Translations under genes and position numbers: made by a program
Part shown: positions 8,543 through 17,412 of the stretch, piece after piece
Position numbering within the stretch: position 1 is the stretch's first letter
Layout: each line of letters opens with the position of its first letter
The notes under the pieces: model-generated
What the model was told of the DNA's origin: nothing
Databases searched by the model: none
The model's input: the letters and a program-made list of their open reading frames with translations, nothing else
NCBI RefSeq assembly: GCF_000315235.1
Contig: NZ_BALG01000224.1
Location: forward strand, 1-57,111
Source of the DNA: Paenibacillus popilliae ATCC 14706
GTDB lineage: Bacteria; Bacillota; Bacilli; Paenibacillales; Paenibacillaceae
Length of the DNA: 57,111 nt
Direction of reading: 5' to 3'

Positions 8543-9794
8543 GCGGCATCACCATTCCTTCCGTGTCTGTAGCAGATGTATCCTTTACGGTTGTTCCGTT
8601 CGTCCCATTCGGCACATTGCCCGCCAGCGCGCCGAGAACCGCTCCGCGCACGATCGCGCCCATCAGCTTGCCGTCCGGCTGGACGACCGCGATTGGAAGC
8701 TTGGCTTCGCCCGACAACGCGAACAGATCGTTCAGTAGCATATCCGGTGATACCGTAGGGACGTCGGTGAACATGACTTCCTGCAATGACTTGCCGCCAC
8801 GTGCCGCGTCACTGGCCTGCTCGGCTGTAACGACCCCTTGAAGGGACTTATCTTTGCCCACGACGAACAGGGTGGAGATGCCGATATCCCGCATGAGTTG
8901 CAGGGCGACGCGAGGTCCCCGATCAAGGGATACCGTCTCCGGCCGGCGCATGATATGCGCTGCCGTCAGCACTCTCGATAAGTCCACTCCTTCAACGAAT
9001 CGCTCCACGTATTCGTCTGCCGGATCCATCAGCATTTGTTCCGGGGTGCCAATCTGAATCAGCTTCCCGTCTTTTAATAGCGCAATTCGATCTCCGATGC
9101 GGAGAGCTTCGTCCAAATCATGGGTAATAAAAATAATGGTTTTATGCATTTTTAGTTGCAGTTCAAGGAGTTCGTCCTGCATATCCCGCCGGATAAGCGG
9201 ATCGAGAGCACTGAATGCTTCATCCATCAGCAGAACATCCGGATCATTGGCCAGCGCTCTGGCCAGTCCGACCCGCTGCTGCATGCCGCCGCTCAATTCG
9301 TCAGGATATTTCTGCTCCCAACTGTCGAGTCCGACCAATCCGAGAGCTTCCCGCGCCTTACGGTAACGTTCTTCCTTCGCTATGCCTTGGATTTCGAGTC
9401 CGTATGCGGCATTATCGAGGACGGTCCGATGAGGGAAGAGCGCGAACTTCTGGAACACCATGCTGATCGTCTTCCTGCGAACTTCCCGCAGCTCCGACTC
9501 GTTCAGCTTGGAGATGTTCCGATCTTTCAACCAGATGCTTCCGTCCGTCGGTTCGATAAGGCGATTCAACATTCGTACCAGCGTGGACTTCCCACTGCCG
9601 GAGAGGCCCATAATAACAAAGATTTCGCCTGGATCGACGGAGAAAGAGACCTGATTGACGGCAACAGTCGCTTGTTTTTCTGTGGCGAGCCGTTCCCGGG
9701 ACCACCCTTGCTTCAGCAGAGTGAGCGCGCGCTGCGCTTGTGGACCGAATATTTTGGTCACTCCGTTGACTTTAATGATAGACAATCGTTTCAC
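8523..9794 (-). CDS. opuAA: Glycine betaine/proline ABC transporter, ATPase with CBS domains
   Basis: A 423-residue ATPase subunit. Walker A is GLSGSGKST (about residues 63-71), signature LSGGMQQRVGLARAL, Walker B DVLLMDEAFSALDP, and the switch His is in FITHDLDEAL. A C-terminal tandem CBS region (about residues 280-395, e.g. RVALQLMRDIGISTLFVVGK) is the ionic-strength sensor known in OpuA-type transporters. The extra 20-residue tail is Thr/Gly-rich. It is the first gene of the operon, with ATG after GAGGTGAAACG on the minus strand. A sigma-A-like promoter with an internal palindrome lies about 40 bp upstream, and a GbsR-type repressor is divergent, so osmotic and choline/betaine-type control is likely. 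Confidence 0.94.
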   Translation of the reverse strand: MKRLSIIKVNGVTKIFGPQAQRALTLLKQGWSRERLATEKQATVAVNQVSFSVDPGEIFVIMGLSGSGKSTLVRMLNRLIEPTDGSIWLKDRNISKLNESELREVRRKTISMVFQKFALFPHRTVLDNAAYGLEIQGIAKEERYRKAREALGLVGLDSWEQKYPDELSGGMQQRVGLARALANDPDVLLMDEAFSALDPLIRRDMQDELLELQLKMHKTIIFITHDLDEALRIGDRIALLKDGKLIQIGTPEQMLMDPADEYVERFVEGVDLSRVLTAAHIMRRPETVSLDRGPRVALQLMRDIGISTLFVVGKDKSLQGVVTAEQASDAARGGKSLQEVMFTDVPTVSPDMLLNDLFALSGEAKLPIAVVQPDGKLMGAIVRGAVLGALAGNVPNGTNGTTVKDTSATDTEGMVMPHATADR

Positions 9795-9833
9795 CTCTCA
9801 TATCTTGCCCGAATTCGTTTTCCAACACTTTCT

Positions 9834-9863
9834 ATTGTAACCTTTGAAAATTTTCAACAACAA
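9834..9863 (-). promoter_or_regulatory. Candidate opuA promoter
   Basis: On the minus strand, TTGTTG (9863-9858) and TACAAT (9839-9834) are 18 bases apart, about 40 bp before the opuAA start codon. The -10 matches consensus at 5 of 6 positions and the -35 is fair. Confidence 0.45.
9844..9857. promoter_or_regulatory. 14 bp palindrome within opuA promoter (candidate operator)
   Basis: TTGAAAATTTTCAA is a perfect palindrome lying between the -35 and -10 elements of the candidate opuA promoter. Its position would let a bound dimer exclude RNA polymerase. The divergent GbsR-type repressor is the obvious candidate protein; this link is inferred. Confidence 0.4.
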
Positions 9864-10144
9864 CCTTTAAAACCGTTTGTAAATTACGTTCAGTAAAAAC
9901 TGTACAAACTTATGCTGTCATATGCTCATCTTTCCTAAAGAATGCTGACCTATCCGGTCCTTTACTTTTGAATCTATCTCTCATACAATGTTCGATGACG
10001 CCTTGTACCGTTAGGAGATACGGGATTGCCGAGCCGTCCCGAGTCGACCTCATCTTCCTCTATCATAATCAATAACTACGGTATCATTCAAAAGGAGTCG
10101 AAATAATTAGCAGCAGCCAGGTTCGGCACAGGAGGAATAAGCAC

Positions 10145-10711
10145 ATGGCAACGTTCGCGCAGTTGATGCAGGAACAACAAGGGGCGGTGGAAAAAGCTCG
10201 CAATCGTGTCATAGAAGCGATCGGTCAAAATATGGACCTATACGGAATGACTCAATCCGTTGGCCATTTGTACGGATTGTTATTTTTCAGCGATCATCCG
10301 ATGACGCTGGATGAGATGGGCAAGGAAATGAAAATGAGCAAGACGAGCATGAGCACAGGGGTGCGAACGCTGGTGGATATGAAGATGGTGCACAAGGTTT
10401 GGGGGAAAGGTACGCGGAAAGACTTGTATGAAGTGGAGCCGGACTGGTACCAGACCTTCGCCGATTATTTCGGCATCAAGTGGCGCAAGGCCATCGAAGT
10501 GAACTTATCCGCTATCCGGCGTTCTAGGCGAGAACTGGAGAACTTGCTCGCGGCGTATAGCGAGGACGACACGCTGCGCGGCATCGTTCAGGCGGATATT
10601 GCCAAGATGCAGGAAGCGGAGCATTATTACGACTGGCTGGATCAACTCATCAATGCATTGGAGAGCGGCGAGATTTTTCGCTTCATCCCGAAGCCGGGAG
10701 CTCCTGAATAA
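10145..10711 (+). CDS. GbsR/OpcR-type (MarR-fold) transcriptional repressor
   Basis: A 188-residue regulator of the GbsR family, which in Bacillus controls choline/glycine betaine uptake and synthesis genes. The winged helix is at residues ~45-105: MTLDEMGKEMKMSKTSMSTG gives the recognition helix and KVWGKGTRKDLYEVE the wing. An acidic, Tyr/Trp-containing C-terminal helical part follows (AEHYYDWLDQLINALESGEI). ATG follows GGAGGAATAAGCAC. It is divergent from opuAA, with about 350 bp between the two starts holding the opuA promoter. This context argues that it represses the opuA operon. Its effector cannot be read from sequence. Confidence 0.88.
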   Translation: MATFAQLMQEQQGAVEKARNRVIEAIGQNMDLYGMTQSVGHLYGLLFFSDHPMTLDEMGKEMKMSKTSMSTGVRTLVDMKMVHKVWGKGTRKDLYEVEPDWYQTFADYFGIKWRKAIEVNLSAIRRSRRELENLLAAYSEDDTLRGIVQADIAKMQEAEHYYDWLDQLINALESGEIFRFIPKPGAPE

Positions 10712-10722
10712 TTATATGGTTT

Positions 10723-11364
10723 TCATATCTGCACCAAGGTCAGCACGGCGAAGAAATGAGCCACCGAACCGGCAAGCACGAATAAATGCCAAATCATATG
10801 ATGAAACGGAAATCCCCGCCACACATAAAAAACGGTGCCTGCCGTATAAAGCAGCCCTCCCGTAACGAGCAAGATGAACCCGGTTCCGGGCATAGCCGTC
10901 GACAACGGGTTCCAGGCCCATACGATGATCCAGCCCATGCCGATATAAAGGAAGGTCGATAGGAAGAGAAAGCGCTTCGTGAAGAAGGCTTTAAATACGA
11001 TTCCCGCCACGGCCAGCGTCCAGATGACCGCGAACAGGCTCCAGCCCAGCCTCTTCGGCAATGCGATCAGGACAAACGGAGTATAGGATCCGGCAATAAA
11101 GACATAGATCGAGGCGTGATCGAACGTCTCGAACAGATCCTTTACCTTGCCTTCGGGGAAGCTGTGCACCAAGGTCGACGACGTATAGAGCAGCAGCATG
11201 GACATGCCGTAAACCGTAAAACTGACGACGTGAATCGGTTCGCCGTACAATGAGGCGAAGACGATAAGCAGGGTCAAAGCGGCAACGCTGAGAATGGCGC
11301 CGATGCCATGGGTAATGGCGTTGGCGATCTCTTCACCCCGCGTATAGGTATGCGTATTGGCCAT
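10723..11364 (-). CDS. Hemolysin III family (PAQR-like) membrane protein
   Basis: A 213-residue, seven-helix integral membrane protein of the HlyIII/YqfA family. The family metal-site motifs are in order: ANAITHGIGAILSVAAL near the N-terminus, SSTLVHSFPEGKVKDLFETF with DHASIYVFIAGSYTPF, and the C-terminal FPFHHMIWHLFVLAGSVAHF. The conserved His and Asp residues resemble the zinc site of PAQR proteins. Despite the name, haemolysis is not established for most members. The ATG at 11364 has GGAGGAATCATT upstream and gives the normal family length; an upstream in-frame extension lacks such a site. It is convergent with the GbsR-type gene, 11 bases apart. Confidence 0.9.
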   Translation of the reverse strand: MANTHTYTRGEEIANAITHGIGAILSVAALTLLIVFASLYGEPIHVVSFTVYGMSMLLLYTSSTLVHSFPEGKVKDLFETFDHASIYVFIAGSYTPFVLIALPKRLGWSLFAVIWTLAVAGIVFKAFFTKRFLFLSTFLYIGMGWIIVWAWNPLSTAMPGTGFILLVTGGLLYTAGTVFYVWRGFPFHHMIWHLFVLAGSVAHFFAVLTLVQI

Positions 11365-11662
11365 AATGATTCCTCCTCTCTGCCCGCTAGTATTCGATAC
11401 CTTTATTGTATAAGACGATGGGGGCATCTGCAAATCCCTTGGGAGCAGGGGAAGGCAATGCGAAGGAGTGTCAAGCATTGCGGCGGCAGACGTGGATGGA
11501 TAATGTCAAAATACATAAAATAGGAAGGGCGAAAAGATCAGCCATGGCGGATTTTTGTATGCGTTTCCAGGACGGTGCGATTTCACCTTAGCACCGTGCT
11601 CAGACCATGAATTAATGGTACAATAAGGGAAATTCTACCTGGAAAAGGAAGGAGAAACATCG

Positions 11663-12550
11663 ATGAAAAAAGAACAAATGGATCGAATTCATACGGGAAA
11701 GGGCTTTATTGCAGCGTTGGACCAGAGCGGCGGAAGCACGCCAAAGGCGCTGCTGCAGTATGGCATGAAGGAAGACCGCTATTCCAATGACGAAGAGATG
11801 TTCGAACGGGTTCACGAAATGAGAACGCGGATTATGAAAAGTCCGGCATTTGATTCGAAATATATTTTGGGTGCCATTTTGTTCGAGAATACGATGGATC
11901 GCATGATTGATGATCAATTTACCGCCGATTATCTGTGGGAAAAGAAAGGCATTGTTCCTTTTTTGAAGGTCGATAAGGGACTGGCCGAGCTTGAGAATGG
12001 CGTTCAGCTGATGAAGCCACTCCCGGATTTGAACGAACTGTTGCAGCGGGCGGTGGATAAGCATATTTTTGGGACAAAAATGCGTTCGGTGATTAAAGAA
12101 GCTAACGCGGAAGGAATTCGAAACGTAGTCGAGCAGCAGTTCGGAATCGGCACACAAATCTTGTCGATGGGACTCGTTCCGATGATTGAGCCTGAGGTCG
12201 ATATTAATAGCAAGGATAAGCAACAAGCGGAGCAAATCTTGAAAGATGAGCTCCTCAAGCAACTATCAGCTCTGTCTCAGGACGTAAGAGTTATGCTGAA
12301 GCTATCCATACCGACTGAAGATAATTTTTATCGCGAGTTGATCGAGGAGCCGCATGTTCTCAGGGTTGTCGCTTTGTCGGGTGGATACGCTCAAAGGGAA
12401 GCCAATGAAAAACTGGCCCGGAATCACGGCGTAAGCGCCAGCTTTTCACGTGCCTTGTCAGAGGGATTGAGAGCCCAGCAGACAGATGAAGAATTTAATG
12501 CGATGCTGTCCCGCTCCATTCAATCCATTTACGAATCATCCATCACCTGA
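11663..12550 (+). CDS. fda: Fructose-bisphosphate aldolase, class I
   Basis: A 295-residue Schiff-base aldolase that reversibly cleaves fructose-1,6-bisphosphate to DHAP and glyceraldehyde-3-phosphate. Visible motifs are [17 protein letters not shown] at the N-terminus, [27 protein letters not shown] (a conserved active-site Lys), [12 protein letters not shown], and [13 protein letters not shown] with the Schiff-base Lys near residue 213. Length and order match the bacterial single-domain class I aldolase (Staphylococcus FdaB type), distinct from the metal-dependent class II enzyme. ATG follows AAGGAAGGAGAAACATCG. It is monocistronic with a bidirectional hairpin behind it. A decayed partial copy follows at about 12657-12803. 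Confidence 0.94.
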   Translation: MKKEQMDRIHTGKGFIAALDQSGGSTPKALLQYGMKEDRYSNDEEMFERVHEMRTRIMKSPAFDSKYILGAILFENTMDRMIDDQFTADYLWEKKGIVPFLKVDKGLAELENGVQLMKPLPDLNELLQRAVDKHIFGTKMRSVIKEANAEGIRNVVEQQFGIGTQILSMGLVPMIEPEVDINSKDKQQAEQILKDELLKQLSALSQDVRVMLKLSIPTEDNFYRELIEEPHVLRVVALSGGYAQREANEKLARNHGVSASFSRALSEGLRAQQTDEEFNAMLSRSIQSIYESSIT

Positions 12551-12600
12551 TATTTATCGCATCATACGGTTTCTGTCAGCCTCTCAAATGCGAACGCTCC

Positions 12601-12642
12601 AAAAAAATCGCCCCATCCCGTAACGAGGAGAGGCGATTTTTT
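12601..12642. terminator. Bidirectional terminator after fda
   Basis: AAAAAAATCGCC and GGCGATTTTTT flank a loop of about 19 bases. The stem plus T tract is a rho-independent terminator on the plus strand, and a poly-T also follows on the minus strand. Confidence 0.75.
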
Positions 12643-12656
12643 GCGTTCGTCCTGGA

Positions 12657-12803
12657 ATGGACACCAGAAACCTATATTGGACGCGATCATGTTCGAGAAT
12701 ACGATGGAAAGGATCGCATAAACTTGAGGGAGGTGTTCAACGGAAGGCAGCCTACCCCAAATTTCAACAATGGGTTGCAGCAGCGTGCGGTGGATACGCA
12801 AGA
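12657..12803 (+). pseudogene. Fossil of a second fda copy
   Basis: Two short blocks align with the intact aldolase just upstream. CTATATTGGACGCGATCATG with TTCGAGAATACGATGGA matches the codons for [14 protein letters not shown] later TTGCAGCAGCGTGCGGTGGA matches LLQRAVD. Stops and deletions separate them. It is a residue of a tandem duplication and is not expressed as an enzyme. Confidence 0.6.
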
Positions 12804-12881
12804 CAATTGCAATCGAATCTATTTTGGTGGTATATTATGGATGATACAAGTCGAACTTTGAAGAGTAAGGAAGGGTGAATA

Positions 12882-13379
12882 ATGAGAATCTTCAAATATT
12901 GCATGTTGATTTGTGCATGTTTTTTATTCGTAAGCTGTTCTCATGATGAGAGAAAAAACATAATTACCATTTCGCATCTAAAAGAAGACTCATTTGATTA
13001 CATGGTTGATGTAAGCGAAGTAAAAGCAACCTCTATAAGCTTTTATATTGATTACTACAAGAACGGTACGCTGTTGGAAAAAAGAGAAGAAATAACCGGG
13101 CATCCCATCGATAATAATAATCAAGCTTTCATCTATTTTCATTTTATGGATACAGAAAAAAATGGAAAAAAAGATTACTGGATATGGGAATCTAAAATAG
13201 AAAAAAAATATGGACAAAGCGAAAAAACAATTTCCGAATATAAAAAGAGTACGACAACTAGCTATAAAAAAACATTTATCCCCCAGGTAAGTATTGGAAA
13301 AGATGACATTGCAACCATTGGTTATATCGAAGGGAAGAATAACGACGAATTATATGTACTGCGTTGTATAATCAATTAA
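12882..13379 (+). CDS. Lipoprotein of unknown function
   Basis: A 165-residue protein with a clear lipoprotein signal: MRIFKYCMLICACFLFVSCS, lipobox FVSC with the lipid Cys at position 19. The mature part is Lys/Asp/Tyr-rich and predicted mainly beta, with no recognised domain. Base composition is clearly more AT-rich than the neighbouring metabolic genes, which fits recent acquisition or relaxed selection. ATG follows GGAAGGGTGAATA. A perfect 34-base palindromic terminator separates it from the convergent gene behind it. Confidence 0.7.
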   Translation: MRIFKYCMLICACFLFVSCSHDERKNIITISHLKEDSFDYMVDVSEVKATSISFYIDYYKNGTLLEKREEITGHPIDNNNQAFIYFHFMDTEKNGKKDYWIWESKIEKKYGQSEKTISEYKKSTTTSYKKTFIPQVSIGKDDIATIGYIEGKNNDELYVLRCIIN

Positions 13380-13387
13380 TAAGTAAA

Positions 13388-13421
13388 AACAGCCCATTTC
13401 TTAGCTAAGAAATGGGCTGTT
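13388..13421. terminator. Bidirectional hairpin terminator
   Basis: A 34-base perfectly self-complementary sequence (AACAGCCCATTTCTTAG then its complement), flanked by A-rich and T-rich sequence, lies exactly between two convergent genes. Confidence 0.85.
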
Positions 13422-13424
13422 GAT

Positions 13425-13967
13425 TTATTGCCATCCCGTTATATCTTGCTGTGCAACCGTAACCCCGCTCGGCTCTTTAAATTCAAACGAACCTTGATAC
13501 GTATCTTTGAACAAGCCTTTTTTATAAATTTGGAAAGTATAAAGATTATAATTAGGAAAAAGATACAGCCTATACGTTTTCCCTTTAGGAACCTTTACTT
13601 TATATTTTCCTGAATATTCCTGTCCTTCAACCCATGTTGCTCCTAACTTTGATGCCATGCTCACCCCTGAAATTCCAAAATTGCCAGAAAGTTCAGAACT
13701 CATCGTAGAGGATAAACTAACTTTTTCATTCATCTCCATTTCACCAGGTCCTGTAAATGTTTTTTTTGCTTTTACATTCCCACCTATCTCTTGATGACTA
13801 GCATCTTTTATATAATAATCATCAATAGATCTACGTTGACGCAAAGTAGGTTCATTTTTTACAAATTCGCATCCTCCGATTATGGCATCGAAATGAAAAT
13901 TCAAAACAGGTGCGTGATCTTTCTGCAAGCGGATATGCGGAAGTATGTTCGGGGCGCGACAGTACAA
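13425..13967 (-). CDS. Hypothetical protein, possibly 5'-truncated
   Basis: The open frame encodes up to 180 residues. The C-terminal ~100 residues look like a beta-rich extracellular-type domain (EKVSLSSTMSSELSGNFGIS, YSGKYKVKVPKGKTYRLYLF). The N-terminus (MYCRAPNILPHIRLQKDH) has no signal peptide and no clear ribosome binding site. This suggests that the original 5' end was lost, or that the true start is internal (a Met lies in the middle, EMEMNE). AT-rich like its convergent neighbour. No family is recognised. It sits just upstream of, and divergent from, pckA. Confidence 0.5.
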   Translation of the reverse strand: MYCRAPNILPHIRLQKDHAPVLNFHFDAIIGGCEFVKNEPTLRQRRSIDDYYIKDASHQEIGGNVKAKKTFTGPGEMEMNEKVSLSSTMSSELSGNFGISGVSMASKLGATWVEGQEYSGKYKVKVPKGKTYRLYLFPNYNLYTFQIYKKGLFKDTYQGSFEFKEPSGVTVAQQDITGWQ

Positions 13968-14048
13968 GAAGGCGAGTTCAGAAATGAAAATGATTTCAAA
14001 ATGACGTCATAAATGACTGAATATCGCCAATACGCTTTTATATATTGC

Positions 14049-14068
14049 ATAATATAAATTTATATTAT
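14049..14068. promoter_or_regulatory. 20 bp AT palindrome upstream of pckA
   Basis: ATAATATAAATTTATATTAT is perfectly palindromic and lies between the divergent hypothetical gene and pckA, where promoters must be. It could be an operator or simply AT-rich promoter sequence. Confidence 0.3.
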
Positions 14069-14151
14069 ACATTAATTCGTAAGGATAAAATATGCAGCTT
14101 TTTGTGGGGATGAATCAAGAGCTTGGCAGTAGTGGAATGGGGAGGATCACC

Positions 14152-15744
14152 GTGATTGCGAAAAATCAGGAAAGTATTCAATTGGCCGGTTTGCATGTGG
14201 ACGAATCTTACAGAAATATGGCGATTGCCAAGCTTGTGGAGTCCGCTCTTCGTAACGGAGAAGCACATCTGACTTCGACAGGCGCGCTGCAAGTCACGAC
14301 AGGAAAATATACGGGACGTTCCCCGAAGGATAAGTTCATTGTGAGGGAGCCGAGCACGGATGACCCTATTGCTTGGGGGGATGTGAATCAAGCTTTCACT
14401 CCCGAACAATTCGATTCGCTATATCACAACACGATCAAGTATATGAGGAGCCGCAAGCTATTCGTGTTCGACGGCTATGCAGGCGCAGACCGGGCATATC
14501 GCCTGCCTGTCCGGTCTATTAATGAATATGCGTGGCAAAATTTATTTGCTCACCAGTTGTTTATCCGCCCTGCAGCAGATGAATTGTTATCCTATAAACC
14601 TGAATTTACCGTGATTGCGATGCCCGACATGAAGGCGGATCCGGCTGTGGATGGCACAAATTCCGAGACCTTCATTGTCATTTCCTTCGAAAGAAAGACG
14701 ATCCTGATTGGCGGAACACACTATGCGGGGGAGATTAAGAAATCGATCTTCAGCGTGCTGAACTATTTGCTTCCCTTCCGCGGTGTAATGCCGATGCACT
14801 GTTCGGCGAATGTAGGGGAGGCTGGGGATACAGCGTTATTTTTCGGATTATCGGGAACAGGCAAGACGACATTGTCCGCTGACCCGGGCCGCAGCTTAAT
14901 CGGGGATGACGAGCATGGCTGGTCCGATACAGGCGTGTTCAACTTCGAAGGCGGCTGCTATGCCAAATGCATTGGGCTGTCGCAGGAGAAAGAGCCGCAA
15001 ATTTGGAATGCGATCCGATTCGGATCCGTCCTAGAAAACGTGTGGATTGACACGGCAACGGGCGAGGCGGACTACCATAATAATGAATGGACGGAGAACA
15101 CGCGAGCCGCTTATCCGATTGATTATATTCAAGGCTCGAACATCTCCGGAACTTCGGGCCATCCGAAGGTCATTATCTTTTTGACCGCAGATGCTTCCGG
15201 GGTACTGCCTCCGGTATCCAGGCTGACGAAGGAGCAGGCGATGTATCACTTTCTGTCCGGCTATACCTCCAAGCTGGCGGGTACGGAACGCGGCGTAGTC
15301 GAACCGGAAGCCACATTCTCGACATGCTTTGGAGCGCCCTTCCTTCCGTTGAGACCGAATGTGTACGCGGACATGCTCGGCGATAAAATAACGAAGCACG
15401 GCGTGAAAGTTTATTTGGTCAATACAGGTTGGAGCGGCGGTCCTTACGGGATTGGCAAGCGAATGAATCTGATGTATACAAGAGCGATGGTCAAGGCGAT
15501 TATCAATGGAAGTATCGAGAAGTCGTCCTTCACTCCTCATTCTGTATTCGGCATACTTATCCCTGATGTGGTACCGTTCGTTCCCCATGAACTGCTCGAT
15601 CCGCGGAACGTATGGGGGGATAAATCAGCCTATGATCGAAAGGCGGAGCAGTTGGCGCAGCTCTTTGCGCAAAATTTTGAAAAATTCAGCGGTGTAGCGG
15701 ACGCAATCAAGTGTGCCGGACCGCAGCGAGGGAATATGTCATAG
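14152..15744 (+). CDS. pckA: Phosphoenolpyruvate carboxykinase (ATP)
   Basis: A 530-residue gluconeogenic enzyme converting oxaloacetate and ATP to PEP, ADP and CO2. Motifs in order are [30 protein letters not shown], the kinase P-loop [16 protein letters not shown], the metal and nucleotide segment [10 protein letters not shown], and [11 protein letters not shown]-type sequence ([16 protein letters not shown]). The GTG at 14152 is chosen: GGGGAGGATCACC is ideally spaced, and the length matches Bacillus PckA. An ATG at 14092 with AAGGATAAAAT would add 20 residues and cannot be excluded. A large AT palindrome lies upstream. With the malic enzyme and the aldolase it places central carbon and gluconeogenic genes close together, but not in one operon. 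Confidence 0.95.
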   Translation: MIAKNQESIQLAGLHVDESYRNMAIAKLVESALRNGEAHLTSTGALQVTTGKYTGRSPKDKFIVREPSTDDPIAWGDVNQAFTPEQFDSLYHNTIKYMRSRKLFVFDGYAGADRAYRLPVRSINEYAWQNLFAHQLFIRPAADELLSYKPEFTVIAMPDMKADPAVDGTNSETFIVISFERKTILIGGTHYAGEIKKSIFSVLNYLLPFRGVMPMHCSANVGEAGDTALFFGLSGTGKTTLSADPGRSLIGDDEHGWSDTGVFNFEGGCYAKCIGLSQEKEPQIWNAIRFGSVLENVWIDTATGEADYHNNEWTENTRAAYPIDYIQGSNISGTSGHPKVIIFLTADASGVLPPVSRLTKEQAMYHFLSGYTSKLAGTERGVVEPEATFSTCFGAPFLPLRPNVYADMLGDKITKHGVKVYLVNTGWSGGPYGIGKRMNLMYTRAMVKAIINGSIEKSSFTPHSVFGILIPDVVPFVPHELLDPRNVWGDKSAYDRKAEQLAQLFAQNFEKFSGVADAIKCAGPQRGNMS

Positions 15745-15858
15745 GAAAAAGGGCGGCGACATACCTTGAAAGTGATGTTTATCGGTCAGGAAAACGATGA
15801 AGTTGACGGCTTGAACAACTGCATCACGGTGTAACTGTCGTGGAAGGAGGTTGTCAGG

Positions 15859-17412
15859 ATGTCCTGTCAGGAAGAAGGTGTACTCGCCGTCGGTTCCGGT
15901 CCATTTCTGCACTCCCTTGTTGAATCATGGTATGAATCCGGATTATCCAAGCTCACGGTATTCGTAACCACCAACTTGGAGGAGCCTGCAAATACGGCTG
16001 AACTTGCGAAGCTGCGGGAGCATGCGCTTCGCGGCGCCGAAGAAGCTTCGCTGCATATTGTGGCCGCAACCGAAGACAAAGATCCGGAGTGGAGGACGAT
16101 CATTCAGCCGTTTTCATTTCTTTTGTATGTGTCGCAGCATGGCGATGTGGAAGAGCTGCGGAAGCTTCAGCATGCCTGTATCGCAGAGCAAAAATCGATG
16201 ATTCCTGCCGTAGTCTTACAAGGAAGGGGGATGGCAGGCCCGCTGCTTCATCCTAACGGGGAGGGGCGGTGGGAGTCGGCATGGCGGGGCATCCATTCGA
16301 CCGTGTTCCCCGAGGTGCGTAAGCCGCAGAGATTTTCCGCTGCGGCTGTAGCCATCTTATCGAATCTGCTCGTGCATGAATGGCAAAAAGCGATCACGGA
16401 AGAAAAAGAAACGGACGGCAGAAATCAATGTTATATCCTCGACCCGGACACGTTAACGGGAATCTGGCATCCCATTCGCCCGCATCCTGTGGTCTCCGGG
16501 GTCGAGACGGCCCGCCTGGTGGAAAATTTCGAGCTTCGTCTGGAAAAAAGTCATGAACCTGCGGATACGGAGGAATGGTTTACTTGTTTCAACCGCTTGA
16601 CTTCCGCGGCTACAGGCATTTTTCATGCATGGGAAGAGGCGGATTTAATCCAGCTTCCGCTGGCGCAGTGTCTTGTTCAACCGGTTGACCCGCTGTCGGA
16701 AGGGCCTGCACAGCTTTTGCCGCCTATCATCCGCAGCGGACTGACGCATGAAGAGGCGCGGCGGGAGTCGGGACTGGCGGGACTGGAAGCCTATGCCGCC
16801 CGCCTGATGCCGCTGCTCTTCCCCGGATGGCTCTCCTCTCAGCGGGAGGACATCGGCATCGGGGCAGGGTTCTCCATCGCCGAAGCGGTTGAACGGGCGT
16901 TCAGAGCGTGTCTAGCCACAGCATGGAGCAAGCGGATGCGAATGCTTGCTGATAAGAAGCTGGCCGTGACGCATATTGAGTATGGGCAGATCGAAGATGT
17001 CCGCTGCCGATATTATTTACAAGCGCTGCACATAACAGAGGGGGGAACTCAGCTTGCCGTCGGCGAGCCGCTGCTCGGTTGTCCGGTCGTGTGGGTTCGC
17101 TCCGGTTCCTCGTGGCATGGCAGCGCAGATCTTGACCTCACCCTTGCGCTTCGCCAGTCCTTGCAGAAGGCGTTGACGAAGACGGCGGGCGTTGCCTCTT
17201 CTTCTGTCAGGTGGAAGGAGGATAAGGCGCAAGACATCATGGTGTCCAATAGCGCTCCGCCCAAGCATGCGTCATGGCTGTTAGGGGCTGTTCAGAGATT
17301 GAACCAAGGCCATCAACGCCTTGAGGTATTCGATATGCGGAGTGAATTTTTTCTGGGCACGGGACCGTTCGTGATATATGGAGTGCGACTCGGAGAGGAG
17401 GAATCCCCTTGA
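15859..17412 (+). CDS. Putative thiazole-containing bacteriocin maturation protein (TOMM)
   Basis: A 517-residue protein resembling the ThiF/E1-like maturation component (TIGR03693 type) that accompanies cyclodehydratases of thiazole/oxazole-modified peptides in Bacillaceae. An E1-type beginning is visible (VLAVGSGPFLHSLVESWYES). The middle and C-terminal parts are poorly conserved but keep GIGAGFSIAEAVERAFRACL and CRYYLQAL. The family role is to present or activate a precursor peptide with its YcaO partner. ATG follows GGAAGGAGGTTGTCAGG. The last codon overlaps the start of the next gene (TTGA), so the two are translationally coupled. The precise biochemical role is inferred from family and context. 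Confidence 0.75.
   Translation: MSCQEEGVLAVGSGPFLHSLVESWYESGLSKLTVFVTTNLEEPANTAELAKLREHALRGAEEASLHIVAATEDKDPEWRTIIQPFSFLLYVSQHGDVEELRKLQHACIAEQKSMIPAVVLQGRGMAGPLLHPNGEGRWESAWRGIHSTVFPEVRKPQRFSAAAVAILSNLLVHEWQKAITEEKETDGRNQCYILDPDTLTGIWHPIRPHPVVSGVETARLVENFELRLEKSHEPADTEEWFTCFNRLTSAATGIFHAWEEADLIQLPLAQCLVQPVDPLSEGPAQLLPPIIRSGLTHEEARRESGLAGLEAYAARLMPLLFPGWLSSQREDIGIGAGFSIAEAVERAFRACLATAWSKRMRMLADKKLAVTHIEYGQIEDVRCRYYLQALHITEGGTQLAVGEPLLGCPVVWVRSGSSWHGSADLDLTLALRQSLQKALTKTAGVASSSVRWKEDKAQDIMVSNSAPPKHASWLLGAVQRLNQGHQRLEVFDMRSEFFLGTGPFVIYGVRLGEEESP

Noticed and set aside
12990-13217. Minus-strand frame opposite the lipoprotein gene
   Set aside because: Antisense of an AT-rich gene with a clear lipobox; no supporting signal.
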